From Sphingosinicella sp041916975 (GTDB taxonomy: Bacteria > Pseudomonadota > Alphaproteobacteria > Sphingomonadales > Sphingomonadaceae), in assembly GCF_041916975.1 (NCBI RefSeq), contig NZ_JAYRYK010000001.1, forward strand, positions 496,001 to 560,000: DNA of 64,000 bases, in the 5' to 3' direction. The position numbers and the translations under genes were made by a program. Of this stretch, positions 18,731 through 27,467 are shown piece after piece. Numbering within the stretch: position 1 is the stretch's first letter; every line of letters starts with the position of its first letter. The notes beneath the pieces are model-generated. The model searched no databases. It worked only from the letters and a program-made list of their open reading frames with translations, and was not told where the DNA came from.

Positions 18731-20160
18731 CAGGAGAGGGCCGCGAGCGCGCGCACGTCGGCCAATCGGCCGCTGACGGCTGCCGCCGCGACCATCGCCG
18801 GGCTCATCAGGTGTGTCCTGCCGCCGACCCCCTGCCGGCCTTCGAAATTGCGGTTGGTGCTGGAGGCGCATCGCTCGCCCGGCGCGAGGCTGTCGTCGTT
18901 CATCGCGAGACAGAGCGAACAGCCTGACCGGCGCCATTCGAAACCCGCTTCGATGAAGATGCGATCGAGCCCCTCGGCCTCCGCCGCACTGCGAACGCCG
19001 CTGCTGCCCGGCGAGATCATCGCGCGGACGCCGGGCGCGACCTTGCGCCCCTTCAATATGCTCGCCGCGTCTCGGATGTCCGACAGGCGCGCATTGGTGC
19101 ACGAGCCGATGAAGGCGCGGTCGATCGCGATGTCCTGCAGCGGCGTGTTCGGCGCGAGGCCCATGTAGGCCAGGGCGCGCACGGCATCGGCGCGGCGGGC
19201 GGGCGGAAGCGTATCGGGGTCGGGAACCACGTCGGTGATCGCGAGCGACTGATCGGGGCTCGTGCCCCAGCTCACCATCGGCGGGATGTCGTCCGCGCTC
19301 AGCCACACTTCCTTGTCGAACCGGGCATCCGGATCGCTGCACAGCGCCCGCCATTCGATCCGTGCGCGTTCGAGCAGATCGGCCGACGGCGCGCGCGGGC
19401 AACCGTCGATGTAGTCAACGACCTTGTCGTCGGGCGCCATCAGCGCGACGCGCGCGCCGCATTCGACCGCCATGTTGCAGATCGTCATGCGCGCCTCGAC
19501 ACCGAGCGCATCGATCGCTTCGCCCGAAAACTCGACCGCATGACCGGACGCCCCGTCGGCGCCGATCCGGCGGATCACCTCCATGATCAGATCCTTTGCC
19601 GTCACACCCGGCGCCAGCCGGCCCTCGACCGTCACCCGCATCGTCTTCAGCCGGCGATAGACGAGCGTCTGGGTCGCGAGCAGATGCTCGATATCGGAGG
19701 TGCCGATGCCGAAGCCGACCACCCCGAAGGCGCCGTACGTTGTCGAGTGGCTGTCACCCGCCGCAATCACCATGCCCGGAAGGACGAGGCCGAGTTCGGG
19801 CATGACGACATGCTCGATGCCCTGGCGGGAATCGAAAAGATCGAAGATCTCGATCCCGAAATCGCGGCCGTTTTCGGAGAGGTACGCGATCTGCCGACGC
19901 GCGCCGTCGTCGAGATGGCCCGCCTCCCGGTCGGGATTGGTCGAATTGACATGATCGACGACGCCGAGCGAAGCCTCCGGCCGCCATGGCTTCCGCCCCG
20001 CGTCGCGAAGGCCGCTGAACGCCTGGGGGCTTGTGTACTCGTTGAGCACCGTTCTATCGATATAGAGCAACAATCGTTCGCCAGCGCCGCCAGCTTCGTC
20101 GAAAGACAATATGCGGTGTTCGTCGACGATCTTGTCGTAGAGCGTTTTTGGCGCCGACAT
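18730..20160 (-). CDS. leuC: 3-isopropylmalate dehydratase large subunit-like protein
   Basis: Aconitase-superfamily [4Fe-4S] hydro-lyase large subunit, 476 aa (normal LeuC length). MSAPKTLYDKIVDEHRI is the standard LeuC opening. The cluster ligands are in FIGSCTNARLSD and in GCSLCLAMN (Cys-x2-Cys). VIAAGDSHSTTYGAFGVVGFGIGTSDIEH is a family signature, and the extended C-terminus ends ASSTNRNFEGRQG. It catalyses dehydration/rehydration of a 2- or 3-hydroxy dicarboxylate together with the LeuD-like subunit. The start ATG at 20160 has AGGGAAAGG upstream and lies 103 bases from the divergent LysR gene, which probably controls it. Whether it is the housekeeping copy or a catabolic paralogue is open. 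Confidence 0.9.
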   Translation of the reverse strand: MSAPKTLYDKIVDEHRILSFDEAGGAGERLLLYIDRTVLNEYTSPQAFSGLRDAGRKPWRPEASLGVVDHVNSTNPDREAGHLDDGARRQIAYLSENGRDFGIEIFDLFDSRQGIEHVVMPELGLVLPGMVIAAGDSHSTTYGAFGVVGFGIGTSDIEHLLATQTLVYRRLKTMRVTVEGRLAPGVTAKDLIMEVIRRIGADGASGHAVEFSGEAIDALGVEARMTICNMAVECGARVALMAPDDKVVDYIDGCPRAPSADLLERARIEWRALCSDPDARFDKEVWLSADDIPPMVSWGTSPDQSLAITDVVPDPDTLPPARRADAVRALAYMGLAPNTPLQDIAIDRAFIGSCTNARLSDIRDAASILKGRKVAPGVRAMISPGSSGVRSAAEAEGLDRIFIEAGFEWRRSGCSLCLAMNDDSLAPGERCASSTNRNFEGRQGVGGRTHLMSPAMVAAAAVSGRLADVRALAALS

Positions 20161-20236
20161 CCATAGACCTTTCCCTGCGGATTCGCAGGGCCGGGCTTAC
20201 CGTGGAGGGTTTGGGCGAAGCCAATGCCGGGACAGT

Positions 20237-20246
20237 ATCAATTGAT
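20237..20246. promoter_or_regulatory. Candidate LysR binding palindrome
   Basis: Perfect 10-bp palindrome ATCAATTGAT in the 103-base divergent promoter region between leuC and the LysR gene, 17 bases from the LysR start. The position suits autoregulation and control of leuCD. The motif is short, so chance occurrence cannot be excluded. Confidence 0.35.
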
Positions 20247-20263
20247 GCGACGGGTGGGTTCAA

Positions 20264-21181
20264 ATGGATATCATGTGGCTCGAGGACTTCATCAAGCTTG
20301 CGGATGAAGGCAATTTTTCCCGCGCCGCCGAAGCGCGGAACCTCACCCAGCCGGCCTTCAGCCGCCGCATTCGCGCGCTGGAGGAATGGGTCGGCGCGAC
20401 GCTCGTCGACCGCGACACGCATCGAATCGCCCTCACCGAAGCGGGCCAGGCCTTCCGCGTTCTCGCCGAGGAGATATTGCGGCGGCTCACGCTCGGCCGC
20501 GACCACGTGCGCGAGATCGGGGGCACGCTCAGCAACGAAATTCGTTTCGCCTCGACCCACGCGCTGTCGACGACCTTCTTCCCATCCTGGCTCCGCAGCG
20601 TGAGCGACGGGCATGAGGCCGGGACGATCACGCTGATCGCCGATCATATGGTTGCCTGCGAACGGTTCATGCTCGAAGGCAAGGCCGACTTCCTTCTGTG
20701 CCATCATCATACCGCCGCCGCGCATCGCCTCGATCCCGCTGGTTTCACCTCGCTCGTTCTCGGACAGGATGTGCTGCTGCCAGTCGCAGCGCCCTCCGGC
20801 GACGGATCGCCGACCTACCTGCTGCCGGGCACCGACGACCACCCGCTTTCCTATCTGGAGTTCGAGGACAAATCGGGCATGGGCCGCATCCTTCAGGCGG
20901 CGCAGGTGATATCCGCGGGCGCCGCCTCGCTTCGCACGGTGTTCCGTTCGCACATGGCGACCGCGCTCCTCTCGATGGCGCGCGACGGGCGCGGACTTTG
21001 CTGGGCACCGCTCAGCCTTGCCAGTGCCGATTTGGAAAGCGGCCGCCTTGTCGCCGCAGGCGATGCGCGCTGGAACGTCCCCATCGAGATCCGCATTTAC
21101 AAGCCGATCGCGCGGCGAAGCCCCAGTGTCGAAGGCTTCTGGAGCATGGTGAAGGCCCGCTTGAAGACCGAGACCGCCTAG
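20264..21181 (+). CDS. LysR family transcriptional regulator
   Basis: 305-aa LysR regulator with the N-terminal winged HTH (MDIMWLEDFIKLADEGNFSRAAEARNLTQPAFSRRIRALEEWVG, residues 1-44) and a periplasmic-binding-like effector domain. It is divergent from leuC-leuD-hydrolase, the classical LysR arrangement. It is clearly a paralogue of the LysR at 36130: both start M-x-x-x-WLEDF, share FSRRIRALEEW, and have matching effector-domain segments (LIADHMVACERFMLEGKADFLLC against TADNMGASEKIMLNGKAHFCLC). The stop TAG at 21179-21181 includes the TA target of the inverted-repeat element inserted behind the gene; the stop is preserved. Confidence 0.93.
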   Translation: MDIMWLEDFIKLADEGNFSRAAEARNLTQPAFSRRIRALEEWVGATLVDRDTHRIALTEAGQAFRVLAEEILRRLTLGRDHVREIGGTLSNEIRFASTHALSTTFFPSWLRSVSDGHEAGTITLIADHMVACERFMLEGKADFLLCHHHTAAAHRLDPAGFTSLVLGQDVLLPVAAPSGDGSPTYLLPGTDDHPLSYLEFEDKSGMGRILQAAQVISAGAASLRTVFRSHMATALLSMARDGRGLCWAPLSLASADLESGRLVAAGDARWNVPIEIRIYKPIARRSPSVEGFWSMVKARLKTETA

Positions 21182-21321
21182 GGCGGATCGACATTCAGCT
21201 CTGACAGCCTGCAAATGGCGGCTCTCCGCGCTTCCGGTGCTGACGTACCTTTAGCACGCTCCGCTCCGGGTCACGAACATCCACCATTTTCGGCATGTCA
21301 TCTTCTGAATGTCGATCCGCC
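21181..21321. repeat. MITE-like inverted-repeat element at the lysR stop codon
   Basis: About 140 bp with perfect 17-bp terminal inverted repeats, GGCGGATCGACATTCAG (21182-21198) and its complement CTGAATGTCGATCCGCC (21305-21321). Symmetry continues inward with mismatches (TGACAG-CCTG-AAATGG-GG against the reverse complement of the other side), so the whole element could fold into one long hairpin. It is flanked by TA on each side (21179-21180 and 21322-21323) within CCTAG/CTAGG, the target type of IS630/Tc1-like elements. It has no coding capacity. This looks like a non-autonomous miniature element; no second copy was seen in the window. Confidence 0.7.
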
Positions 21322-21488
21322 TAGGCCGATGGCCGCGTAATAATGCTGCGCGCGGGCCTTTCACACCGCACGAATGATTCTATGTCGAACCGGCATTGGG
21401 ATCGCTGCCTACATCCCCATAGACATGCTGGACCCTTGCACTAACCGACGGGTGGGCGGCTTTGGCAGGGCTCAGGGTGGAGAAAAAA
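21322..21488. other. Leader region of the TonB receptor/AbgT operon
   Basis: 167 bases between the inverted-repeat element and the TonB-receptor start. It should hold the promoter of the plus-strand operon starting at 21489, but I see no convincing -35/-10 pair or palindrome, only the ribosome site GGTGGAGA close to the start codon. Confidence 0.3.
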
Positions 21489-24488
21489 ATGATTCAGGGA
21501 ACGACAAAGGCGAACAGTCGCAAGCTCAAGATTTCCGCATCCCTCCTCGCGATTTCGTTTTGCGCTGGACTGGCAGGCACCGCGCGCGCGCAGGACGCAG
21601 CCGATGCAACAGACACGGTGATGGAAGACGAAAGCACCATCGTCGTGACCGGTTCGCGCATCGGTCGCCCCGTTCTCGATTTGCCGACCCCGGTCGGCGT
21701 CGTCACGTCGGACGCACTTACGAACAACAATGCCCAGTTCGATATCGGCCGCGCGCTCGCGCAGCAGCCGTCAATCGGCTTTTCGGGCAGTATGCAGCAG
21801 AGCCAGCAGACCGGCGCATCGGGTTCGCGCGGCGAAAATAGCGGCGGCCTCGCCGTCGTCGACCTGCGCAGCCTCGGCGCGAACCGCACGCTGGTGCTCG
21901 TGAACGGCAAGCGCCGGGTCGCCGGCGCCACCGACAGCGCGGCCATCGACCTCAACTCGATCAACCCCAACCTCATCGAACGTATCGAGGTGATCACCGG
22001 CGGCGCTTCGGCGATCTACGGTTCAGACGCTGTCTCCGGCGTCGTCAACATCATCCTCAAGGAAAATTTCGACGGCATCCGCCTGTCTTTCAACGGCTCG
22101 CAGCCAGCGCGCGGCTCTGAAGGCTTCACCTATGGCGGCAGCCTCGTCGCCGGCAAGAATTTCGGTGAGGGCCGCGGCAACATCACAGTCGCCGCCGACT
22201 ACACGAAGGTGCAGGAAATCACGCCGCGTCAGGCCGACATGAAGAACTATGTCGCGATGATCAATCCTGCCGACACCGGGCCGGATGACGGCATTCCCGA
22301 CATGATCCTCGCCCCCGGTGCCGAAGCGCTTCGCTTCTCCGGCTACGGCGTCGTCGGCTTCAGCAACGACACGGGCGGTCTTGGACGTTTCGCTTTCAAC
22401 GACGACGGGACAGTGCGTCCCTTCCCAACACCGAGCCTGACCGATGGCGGCCTCTTCGGCGTCTTCGAAAATTGCGGCGCCGCGTGCTTCCGTTTCGATG
22501 ATTCCATCTCGATCGTGCCCGATATCGAGCGCTACAATCTCAATCTCAGCACGCACTACGATTTCAGCGACAGTGTTCGCGGCTATTTCGGGGTCGATTA
22601 CAACAACACGTCCAGCTTCGGGCGCGGTCAGCCCGTGATCCGTTCGGGCACGCCGATCAATGTTGCGGAGAATGCTTTCCTCAACGAGGATTTCCGCGCG
22701 GATCTGCTCGCGGCCGGCGCAACGACGGTACGCATGGACCGGCTCTACACGGATCTTGGCCTGCGCTACAGTCAGGTCGACCGTAACAGCCTGTCGTTCG
22801 TCGGCGGCTTCAAGGGCAAGGTCGAGACGGGCTTTTCAGACCTGCGTTACGACGTTTACGGCACCTATGGCCGCACCAAGGCGAAGTTCATCGGCTACAA
22901 TCGCCTGCTCGTTCGGAACCTGAACGCCGCGCTCGATTCGGTGATCGACCCCGCCACCGGTGAGGCGGCCTGCCGTATGAACGTTCCGGCGCTCCAGCCG
23001 CCCGGCTACGTGCCGCCGAGCATCGTCGGCAGTGCGCCGTGCGCCCCGTTCAATCCCTTCGGTTCGACTGCCAGCTCGCAGGCAGCGCGCGACTTCGTCA
23101 CGACGACGACGGTCTCCAACGCCTTCATCCGGCAGACGACCGCCGGCTTCTCGCTTGCCGGCGACTCTGAAAAACTCCTGACAATGCCGGGCGGCGGCGC
23201 GGTCGGCTTCGCGCTTGGTGCGGAGTATCGCAAGGAACGCAACGGTCGCACCACCGATCCGCTGGTCAAGGCAGGCCTCACCAATCAGGCCGCGACGCAG
23301 GACTACGAAGGCGGTTACCATGTCACGGAGCTGTTCGGAGAACTTAGCGTCCCGATCCTCACCGACATGCCGTTCGCGAAGCTGGTGTCGATCGAAGGCG
23401 CTGTGCGTCATGCCGACTATAGCCACGCGGGGCAGGCAACATCGTGGAAAGCGGGCGGCATCTGGGAACCGACGGAGGGTTTTCGTCTTCGCGCGACGAT
23501 AAGCCGCGCAATCCGCGCGCCGAACATCTTCGAGGCCTTCCGGCCGAGCGAAGGGCAGACGACCAACGTCGACGATCCCTGCTCGGAAACCAACATCGGT
23601 GAGAATCCCAATCGCGCTGCCAACTGCGCCGCGCTCGGGCGCCCTGATGGCTATGTTCCGCTGAACGGCGGCATCGGCGTGCCGTTTATCGTATCGGGTA
23701 ACGAAAACCTGAAACCGGAGGTTTCGGACAGCTGGACGGCGGGCTTCGTCTTCACGCCGACCTTCCTGCCGGGCCTTCAGCTCTCGGTCGACTGGTTCAA
23801 CATCCAGATCGATGATGCGATCAGCTTCCTCAGCCCGCAGCAGATCGCCGAAAACTGCGTCGATCGCGCCGGTGGACCGGATCCCGATCTCTGCTCGCTG
23901 ATTACCCGCGAGTCGAACACTGCCAGCCCGAACTTCTTCGGCATCACCACGGGCAACAGCACCTATGTGAACACGTCGAAGCTGAAAACCTCGGGTCTCG
24001 ACGCGCAGATGTTCTATGCGCAGCCGGTCGGCAACGGTCGCATTTCGGCCAATCTCGCCTTCACCTATCTGCACCGCCTGCGGACCTACACGTTCCAGGC
24101 GCGACCCGACCTCTACACCGTCCTCGAAGGCTTCTACGGCTATCCGAAGTACAAGGGCGTGATGGGCCTCACGTATAGCAACGGCCCGCTCACCGTGGGC
24201 TGGCAGGGACGCTACCAGTCGAGCCAGTCGCTGACGGACATCTCGCCGGGAATCAGCCGCGAACTGGTGTCGGATCGCAAGACGGGTTCGCGCTTCTACA
24301 ACGACATCTCGGCATCCTATGTGCTGCCGATGAACGGGCGGCAGGAAGCCAAATTCTCGTTCGGCGTCTCGAACCTCTTCAACGAGAAGTTGCCGAAGAT
24401 GGAATCGGTCCAGGTCATCGATCCGTCAGGCGGCGGCTTCGATCAGTTCGGCCCGGTGATCCGGGCGGGACTCGAAGTGAACTTCTGA
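21489..24488 (+). CDS. TonB-dependent outer-membrane receptor (large, about 1000 aa)
   Basis: Outer-membrane TonB-coupled transporter of 999 aa, a size typical of the long sphingomonad receptors often devoted to peptide or oligosaccharide uptake. The ATG at 21489 has GGAGA just upstream. The N-terminus is MIQGTTKANSRKLKISASLL, a signal peptide ending ARAQDA. Then follow STIVVTGSRIGRPV (TonB-box-like), a plug with DLRSLGANRTLVLVNGKRRVAG and IERIEVITGGASAIYGSDAVSGVVNIILK, and a barrel ending in Phe (GLEVNF). This plug form (SLGANRTLVLVNG) is characteristic of one TonB-receptor subgroup rich in sphingomonads and Caulobacter. It is the first gene of the AbgT-M20-S45-ABC operon. A stem-loop separates it from the next gene. 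Confidence 0.94.
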   Translation: MIQGTTKANSRKLKISASLLAISFCAGLAGTARAQDAADATDTVMEDESTIVVTGSRIGRPVLDLPTPVGVVTSDALTNNNAQFDIGRALAQQPSIGFSGSMQQSQQTGASGSRGENSGGLAVVDLRSLGANRTLVLVNGKRRVAGATDSAAIDLNSINPNLIERIEVITGGASAIYGSDAVSGVVNIILKENFDGIRLSFNGSQPARGSEGFTYGGSLVAGKNFGEGRGNITVAADYTKVQEITPRQADMKNYVAMINPADTGPDDGIPDMILAPGAEALRFSGYGVVGFSNDTGGLGRFAFNDDGTVRPFPTPSLTDGGLFGVFENCGAACFRFDDSISIVPDIERYNLNLSTHYDFSDSVRGYFGVDYNNTSSFGRGQPVIRSGTPINVAENAFLNEDFRADLLAAGATTVRMDRLYTDLGLRYSQVDRNSLSFVGGFKGKVETGFSDLRYDVYGTYGRTKAKFIGYNRLLVRNLNAALDSVIDPATGEAACRMNVPALQPPGYVPPSIVGSAPCAPFNPFGSTASSQAARDFVTTTTVSNAFIRQTTAGFSLAGDSEKLLTMPGGGAVGFALGAEYRKERNGRTTDPLVKAGLTNQAATQDYEGGYHVTELFGELSVPILTDMPFAKLVSIEGAVRHADYSHAGQATSWKAGGIWEPTEGFRLRATISRAIRAPNIFEAFRPSEGQTTNVDDPCSETNIGENPNRAANCAALGRPDGYVPLNGGIGVPFIVSGNENLKPEVSDSWTAGFVFTPTFLPGLQLSVDWFNIQIDDAISFLSPQQIAENCVDRAGGPDPDLCSLITRESNTASPNFFGITTGNSTYVNTSKLKTSGLDAQMFYAQPVGNGRISANLAFTYLHRLRTYTFQARPDLYTVLEGFYGYPKYKGVMGLTYSNGPLTVGWQGRYQSSQSLTDISPGISRELVSDRKTGSRFYNDISASYVLPMNGRQEAKFSFGVSNLFNEKLPKMESVQVIDPSGGGFDQFGPVIRAGLEVNF

Positions 24489-24498
24489 TCTTGGCTCA

Positions 24499-24539
24499 AC
24501 ACTATGAGGCTCGCGCTGCGCGCGTGAGCCTCATAGTGT
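24499..24539 (+). terminator. Intercistronic stem-loop after the TonB-receptor gene
   Basis: ACACTATGAGGCTC (24499-24512) and GAGCCTCATAGTGT (24526-24539) form a perfect 14-bp stem around a 13-base GC-rich loop, 10 bases after the receptor stop and about 45 bases before the AbgT start. No U-run follows, so it may attenuate rather than end transcription, keeping receptor mRNA more abundant than mRNA for the downstream cytoplasmic enzymes. Confidence 0.6.
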
Positions 24540-24582
24540 CTGTATACGAAGACACGAATCCATCCGGGCAGGAGGCGCAATC

Positions 24583-26190
24583 GTGACTGCCGAAACCATC
24601 CGCCCTCTCCGTCAGAGGGGGGTACTGGGTTTCATCGAGCGCGTGGGCAACTACCTGCCCGACCCGACGATCATCTTCATCTATCTGATCGCCGCGCTGA
24701 TGCTGCTTTCCGCGCTCGGGGCCGCCTTGGGATGGAGCGCCTCGCTTCCCTTCGCGGGCAAGGAAGCCCCCGCCAACGCCGAACTCGCGAACGGCATCCT
24801 CATCTACCGGGCATCCAACCTCTTCTCGGCGGACAACATCGCCCGCCTGTTCACCGAGATGCCCCGGACCTATGCGAGCTTCGCACCGCTCGGCATCGTC
24901 CTCACCATCATGATGGGCGCGGCGGTGGCTGAGCGATCGGGGCTGTTCTTCGCGCTGATCCGCGGTTCGCTTCGCAATACGCCCCGCCGGTACATGACGC
25001 CGATCATCGCGATCGTGGGCATGGTTTCGCATCATGCCGCAGACGCCGTCTATGTCGTGCTGATCCCGATGGCGGCGGTACTCTTCGCATCGGTCGGGCG
25101 GCATCCGCTTGCCGGGATCGCGGCGGCGCTCGCCGCAGTATCTGGCGGCTATGCTGGGAACATCATGCCCGGGCAGCTCGATGTCCTGCTGTTCGGCTTC
25201 ACGCAGGAGGCTGCGCGCATCATCGAACCCGGATGGATGATGAACCCGCTCGGCAACTGGTACTTCATTCTTGGCATCGTGATCTTCTTCACACCGATCA
25301 TCTGGTTCATCACCGACAAGGTCGTCGAACCGCGCCTCGGCATATGGGACGAGGAGGTTGACGATCAGCTGCGTGCGGATCTCGAAAAAGGCGAACTCAG
25401 TGATGATGAGCGCCGTGGCCTCCGCCGTGCCGGTGTCGTTGCACTGCTGGTCGTGGCTGCGTTCACGGCCTTGTGTCTGTGGCCCGGCTACACGCCCTTC
25501 ATAGATCAGGATGCCGAAGGCCCGATCCGCCTCCAGCCGCTCTACGCCTCCATCATCGCGGCATTGTTTATCCTGTTCCTGGCGACCGGCGCCGTGTTCG
25601 GGCGCGCGGTGGGAACGGTGAAAGGCTCCGCGGACATCGTCGACATGATGCGCGATGGCGTGAAGACGATCGCGCCCTATCTCGTCTTCGTCTTTTTCGC
25701 CGCGCATTTCGTGGCGATGTTCAACTGGTCGGGCATCGGGCCGATCATCGCGATCAGCGGGGCCGAGAAGCTGCAGAGCATGGGCCTTCCCGCCCCTTTC
25801 CTGCTTGTCTGCGTGCTTCTGCTGTCCTCGGTGCTCGATCTGTTCATCGGATCGGCGACGGCGAAATGGAGCGTCCTGTCCTCCGTCGTCGTGCCGATGT
25901 TCATGCTGCTCGGCATCAGCCCGGAGATGACGACCGCCGCCTATCGCATGGGTGACAGCTACACGAACATCATGACGCCGCTGATGAGTTATTTCCCACT
26001 CGTGCTCGTCTTCTGCCAGCGGTGGGACAAATCGATGGGCGTGGGTTCGCTGCTCGCGCTGATGCTGCCCTATGCGCTCTGTTTCATGGCGACAGGGATC
26101 GCGATGACCGTTGGCTGGGTGGCGTTCGACCTCCCGCTCGGGCCCGGCGCGCAGGTCTTTTATCAAATCCCCGCGCACGCTGTGCCCTGA
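24583..26190 (+). CDS. AbgT family transporter
   Basis: Inner-membrane transporter of the AbgT family (p-aminobenzoyl-glutamate import in E. coli; some members export sulfonamides). 535 aa starting at GTG 24583 with AGGAGG 8 bases upstream. Family features: FIERVGNYLPDPTIIFIYLIA at the N-terminus, MVSHHAADAVYVVLIPMAAVLF, GGYAGNIMPGQLDVLL, FSGSATAKWS-type motif (here FIGSATAKWSVLSSVVVPMFM) and YRMGDSYTNIMTPLMSYFPL near the C-terminus. In E. coli abgT follows the M20 peptidases abgA/abgB; here an M20 amidohydrolase follows, the same pairing. The likely cargo is an N-acyl or N-aroyl amino acid, cut after import. The exact substrate is not inferable. Confidence 0.92.
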   Translation: MTAETIRPLRQRGVLGFIERVGNYLPDPTIIFIYLIAALMLLSALGAALGWSASLPFAGKEAPANAELANGILIYRASNLFSADNIARLFTEMPRTYASFAPLGIVLTIMMGAAVAERSGLFFALIRGSLRNTPRRYMTPIIAIVGMVSHHAADAVYVVLIPMAAVLFASVGRHPLAGIAAALAAVSGGYAGNIMPGQLDVLLFGFTQEAARIIEPGWMMNPLGNWYFILGIVIFFTPIIWFITDKVVEPRLGIWDEEVDDQLRADLEKGELSDDERRGLRRAGVVALLVVAAFTALCLWPGYTPFIDQDAEGPIRLQPLYASIIAALFILFLATGAVFGRAVGTVKGSADIVDMMRDGVKTIAPYLVFVFFAAHFVAMFNWSGIGPIIAISGAEKLQSMGLPAPFLLVCVLLLSSVLDLFIGSATAKWSVLSSVVVPMFMLLGISPEMTTAAYRMGDSYTNIMTPLMSYFPLVLVFCQRWDKSMGVGSLLALMLPYALCFMATGIAMTVGWVAFDLPLGPGAQVFYQIPAHAVP

Positions 26191-26202
26191 GAGGAGACGA
26201 AG

Positions 26203-26259
26203 ATGAAAATCGCCCCCACACCGTCGCAGCGCCAGGAGAAGCGTTCGTATGCCCGTTGA
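26203..26259 (+). other. Possible 18-codon micro-ORF before the M20 gene
   Basis: An ATG at 26203 with a good GAGGAGA ribosome site opens an 18-codon frame (MKIAPTPSQRQEKRSYAR) whose stop lies inside the start of the M20 gene at 26249. It contains that gene's ribosome site and could act in translational coupling. It may equally be an accident of the spacer; no family match is recognised. Confidence 0.2.
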
Positions 26260-27445
26260 TCTGACATCGCTCGAAGCGGACATGACCGCCTGGCGCCGGC
26301 ACATCCACCGGCATCCCGAACTCGGGTTTCACGAGCAGGGAACCGCGCGCTTCATCCTCGACCTCCTCGCCGAATTCGGGATCGACGAGGTCCACACCGG
26401 GATCGGCGGCACCGGCATCGTCGCGACGGTTCGCGCCGGGCAATCGGGTCGCGCGATCGGTATCCGGGCGGATATCGATGCGCTGCCGATGACCGAACTC
26501 GCCCAATCGGATCACCGATCCTGCACGCCGGGCGTGATGCACGCGTGCGGGCACGATGGGCACACGACGATGCTGCTCGGCGCGGCGAAACATCTCGCGG
26601 CGACGCGTAATTTCGACGGCGCGGTTCACCTGATCTTTCAGCCCGCTGAGGAATCTCTCGGCTATCAGGGTCCCGATGGCGATCCGGATGGCGGCGCGAG
26701 CGCAATGATCCGCGACGGGCTGTTCGAACGATTCCCGATGGAGGCGATCTTCGGCATCCACAATCGCCCCGGCATCGCTGCCGGCAAGCTCGCCGGGCGC
26801 GCCGGTGCGCTTTACGCTGCGGCCGACCGGTTCGAGATTGTCGTGTCCGGCAAGGGCGGACACGCAGCGCGGCCGCACCTGACGGTCGATCCCGTGCTGG
26901 TCGCGGCGCAGATCATCGTCGCGGTGCAGAGCATTGCCGCCCGCAATGCCGATCCGATGGATTCCGTGGTCGTGTCGATCTGCAAGGTTGAGGCGGGCAC
27001 GGCGTTCAACATCATCGCCGATGAAGCGCGGATGGGCGGCACGGTGCGCACCTTGTCGCGCGCGAGCCAGGATTCCGTCGAGCAGCGGCTGCGCGATATC
27101 GTGACCGGCGTCGCGGCGTCGTTCGGCGCGACTGCTGAACTCCATTACGAGCGCGGCTACCCCGCCCTGCACAATCCCGCCGATCTCTATGCGAGGGTGC
27201 GCGAGATCGCGATCGGCGTGGTCGGCCTCGACCGCTTCGTCGATCTCGATGTGCCGGGCATGGGGGGCGAGGATTTCGCCCGTTATCTCGATGTCGTCCC
27301 CGGCTGCTTCCTCCTGCTCGGCAACGGCGACGAAGGCCCCGGATCGGTCATGCTGCACAATTCGCACTACGCCTATGACGACAGCATTTCGCCCACGGGC
27401 GCCGCGCTGTGGGTCGCCTTGGCGGAGGCATTCCTGCCCAAATAA
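26249..27445 (+). CDS. M20 family metallo-amidohydrolase
   Basis: Zinc-dependent N-acyl-amino-acid/amino-acylase-type hydrolase (M20D group: hippurate hydrolase, IAA-amino-acid hydrolase, AbgA/B). 398 aa. The metal-site motifs are all present: ACGHDGHTTMLLGAAKHLA, the catalytic Glu pair in FQPAEES, GIHNRPGIAAGKLAGRAG, the dimerisation-domain segment VSGKGGHAARPHLTVDP, and the last metal His in LHNSHYAYDD. No signal peptide, so it is cytoplasmic. It follows the AbgT transporter as in E. coli abg operons, suggesting cleavage of the imported N-acyl amino acid to a carboxylic acid and a free amino acid. The ribosome site GGAGAAG is 8 bases upstream. Confidence 0.93.
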   Translation: MPVDLTSLEADMTAWRRHIHRHPELGFHEQGTARFILDLLAEFGIDEVHTGIGGTGIVATVRAGQSGRAIGIRADIDALPMTELAQSDHRSCTPGVMHACGHDGHTTMLLGAAKHLAATRNFDGAVHLIFQPAEESLGYQGPDGDPDGGASAMIRDGLFERFPMEAIFGIHNRPGIAAGKLAGRAGALYAAADRFEIVVSGKGGHAARPHLTVDPVLVAAQIIVAVQSIAARNADPMDSVVVSICKVEAGTAFNIIADEARMGGTVRTLSRASQDSVEQRLRDIVTGVAASFGATAELHYERGYPALHNPADLYARVREIAIGVVGLDRFVDLDVPGMGGEDFARYLDVVPGCFLLLGNGDEGPGSVMLHNSHYAYDDSISPTGAALWVALAEAFLPK

Positions 27446-27467
27446 CGGCCTCGGGGAGACGCTTTTC

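Noticed and set aside
18731..19402. Extension of the LeuD frame and 44955-45320 extension of the MaoC frame
   Set aside because: Both lie inside the upstream gene on the same strand; family alignments and overlapping ATGs place the true starts at 18730 and 44954.
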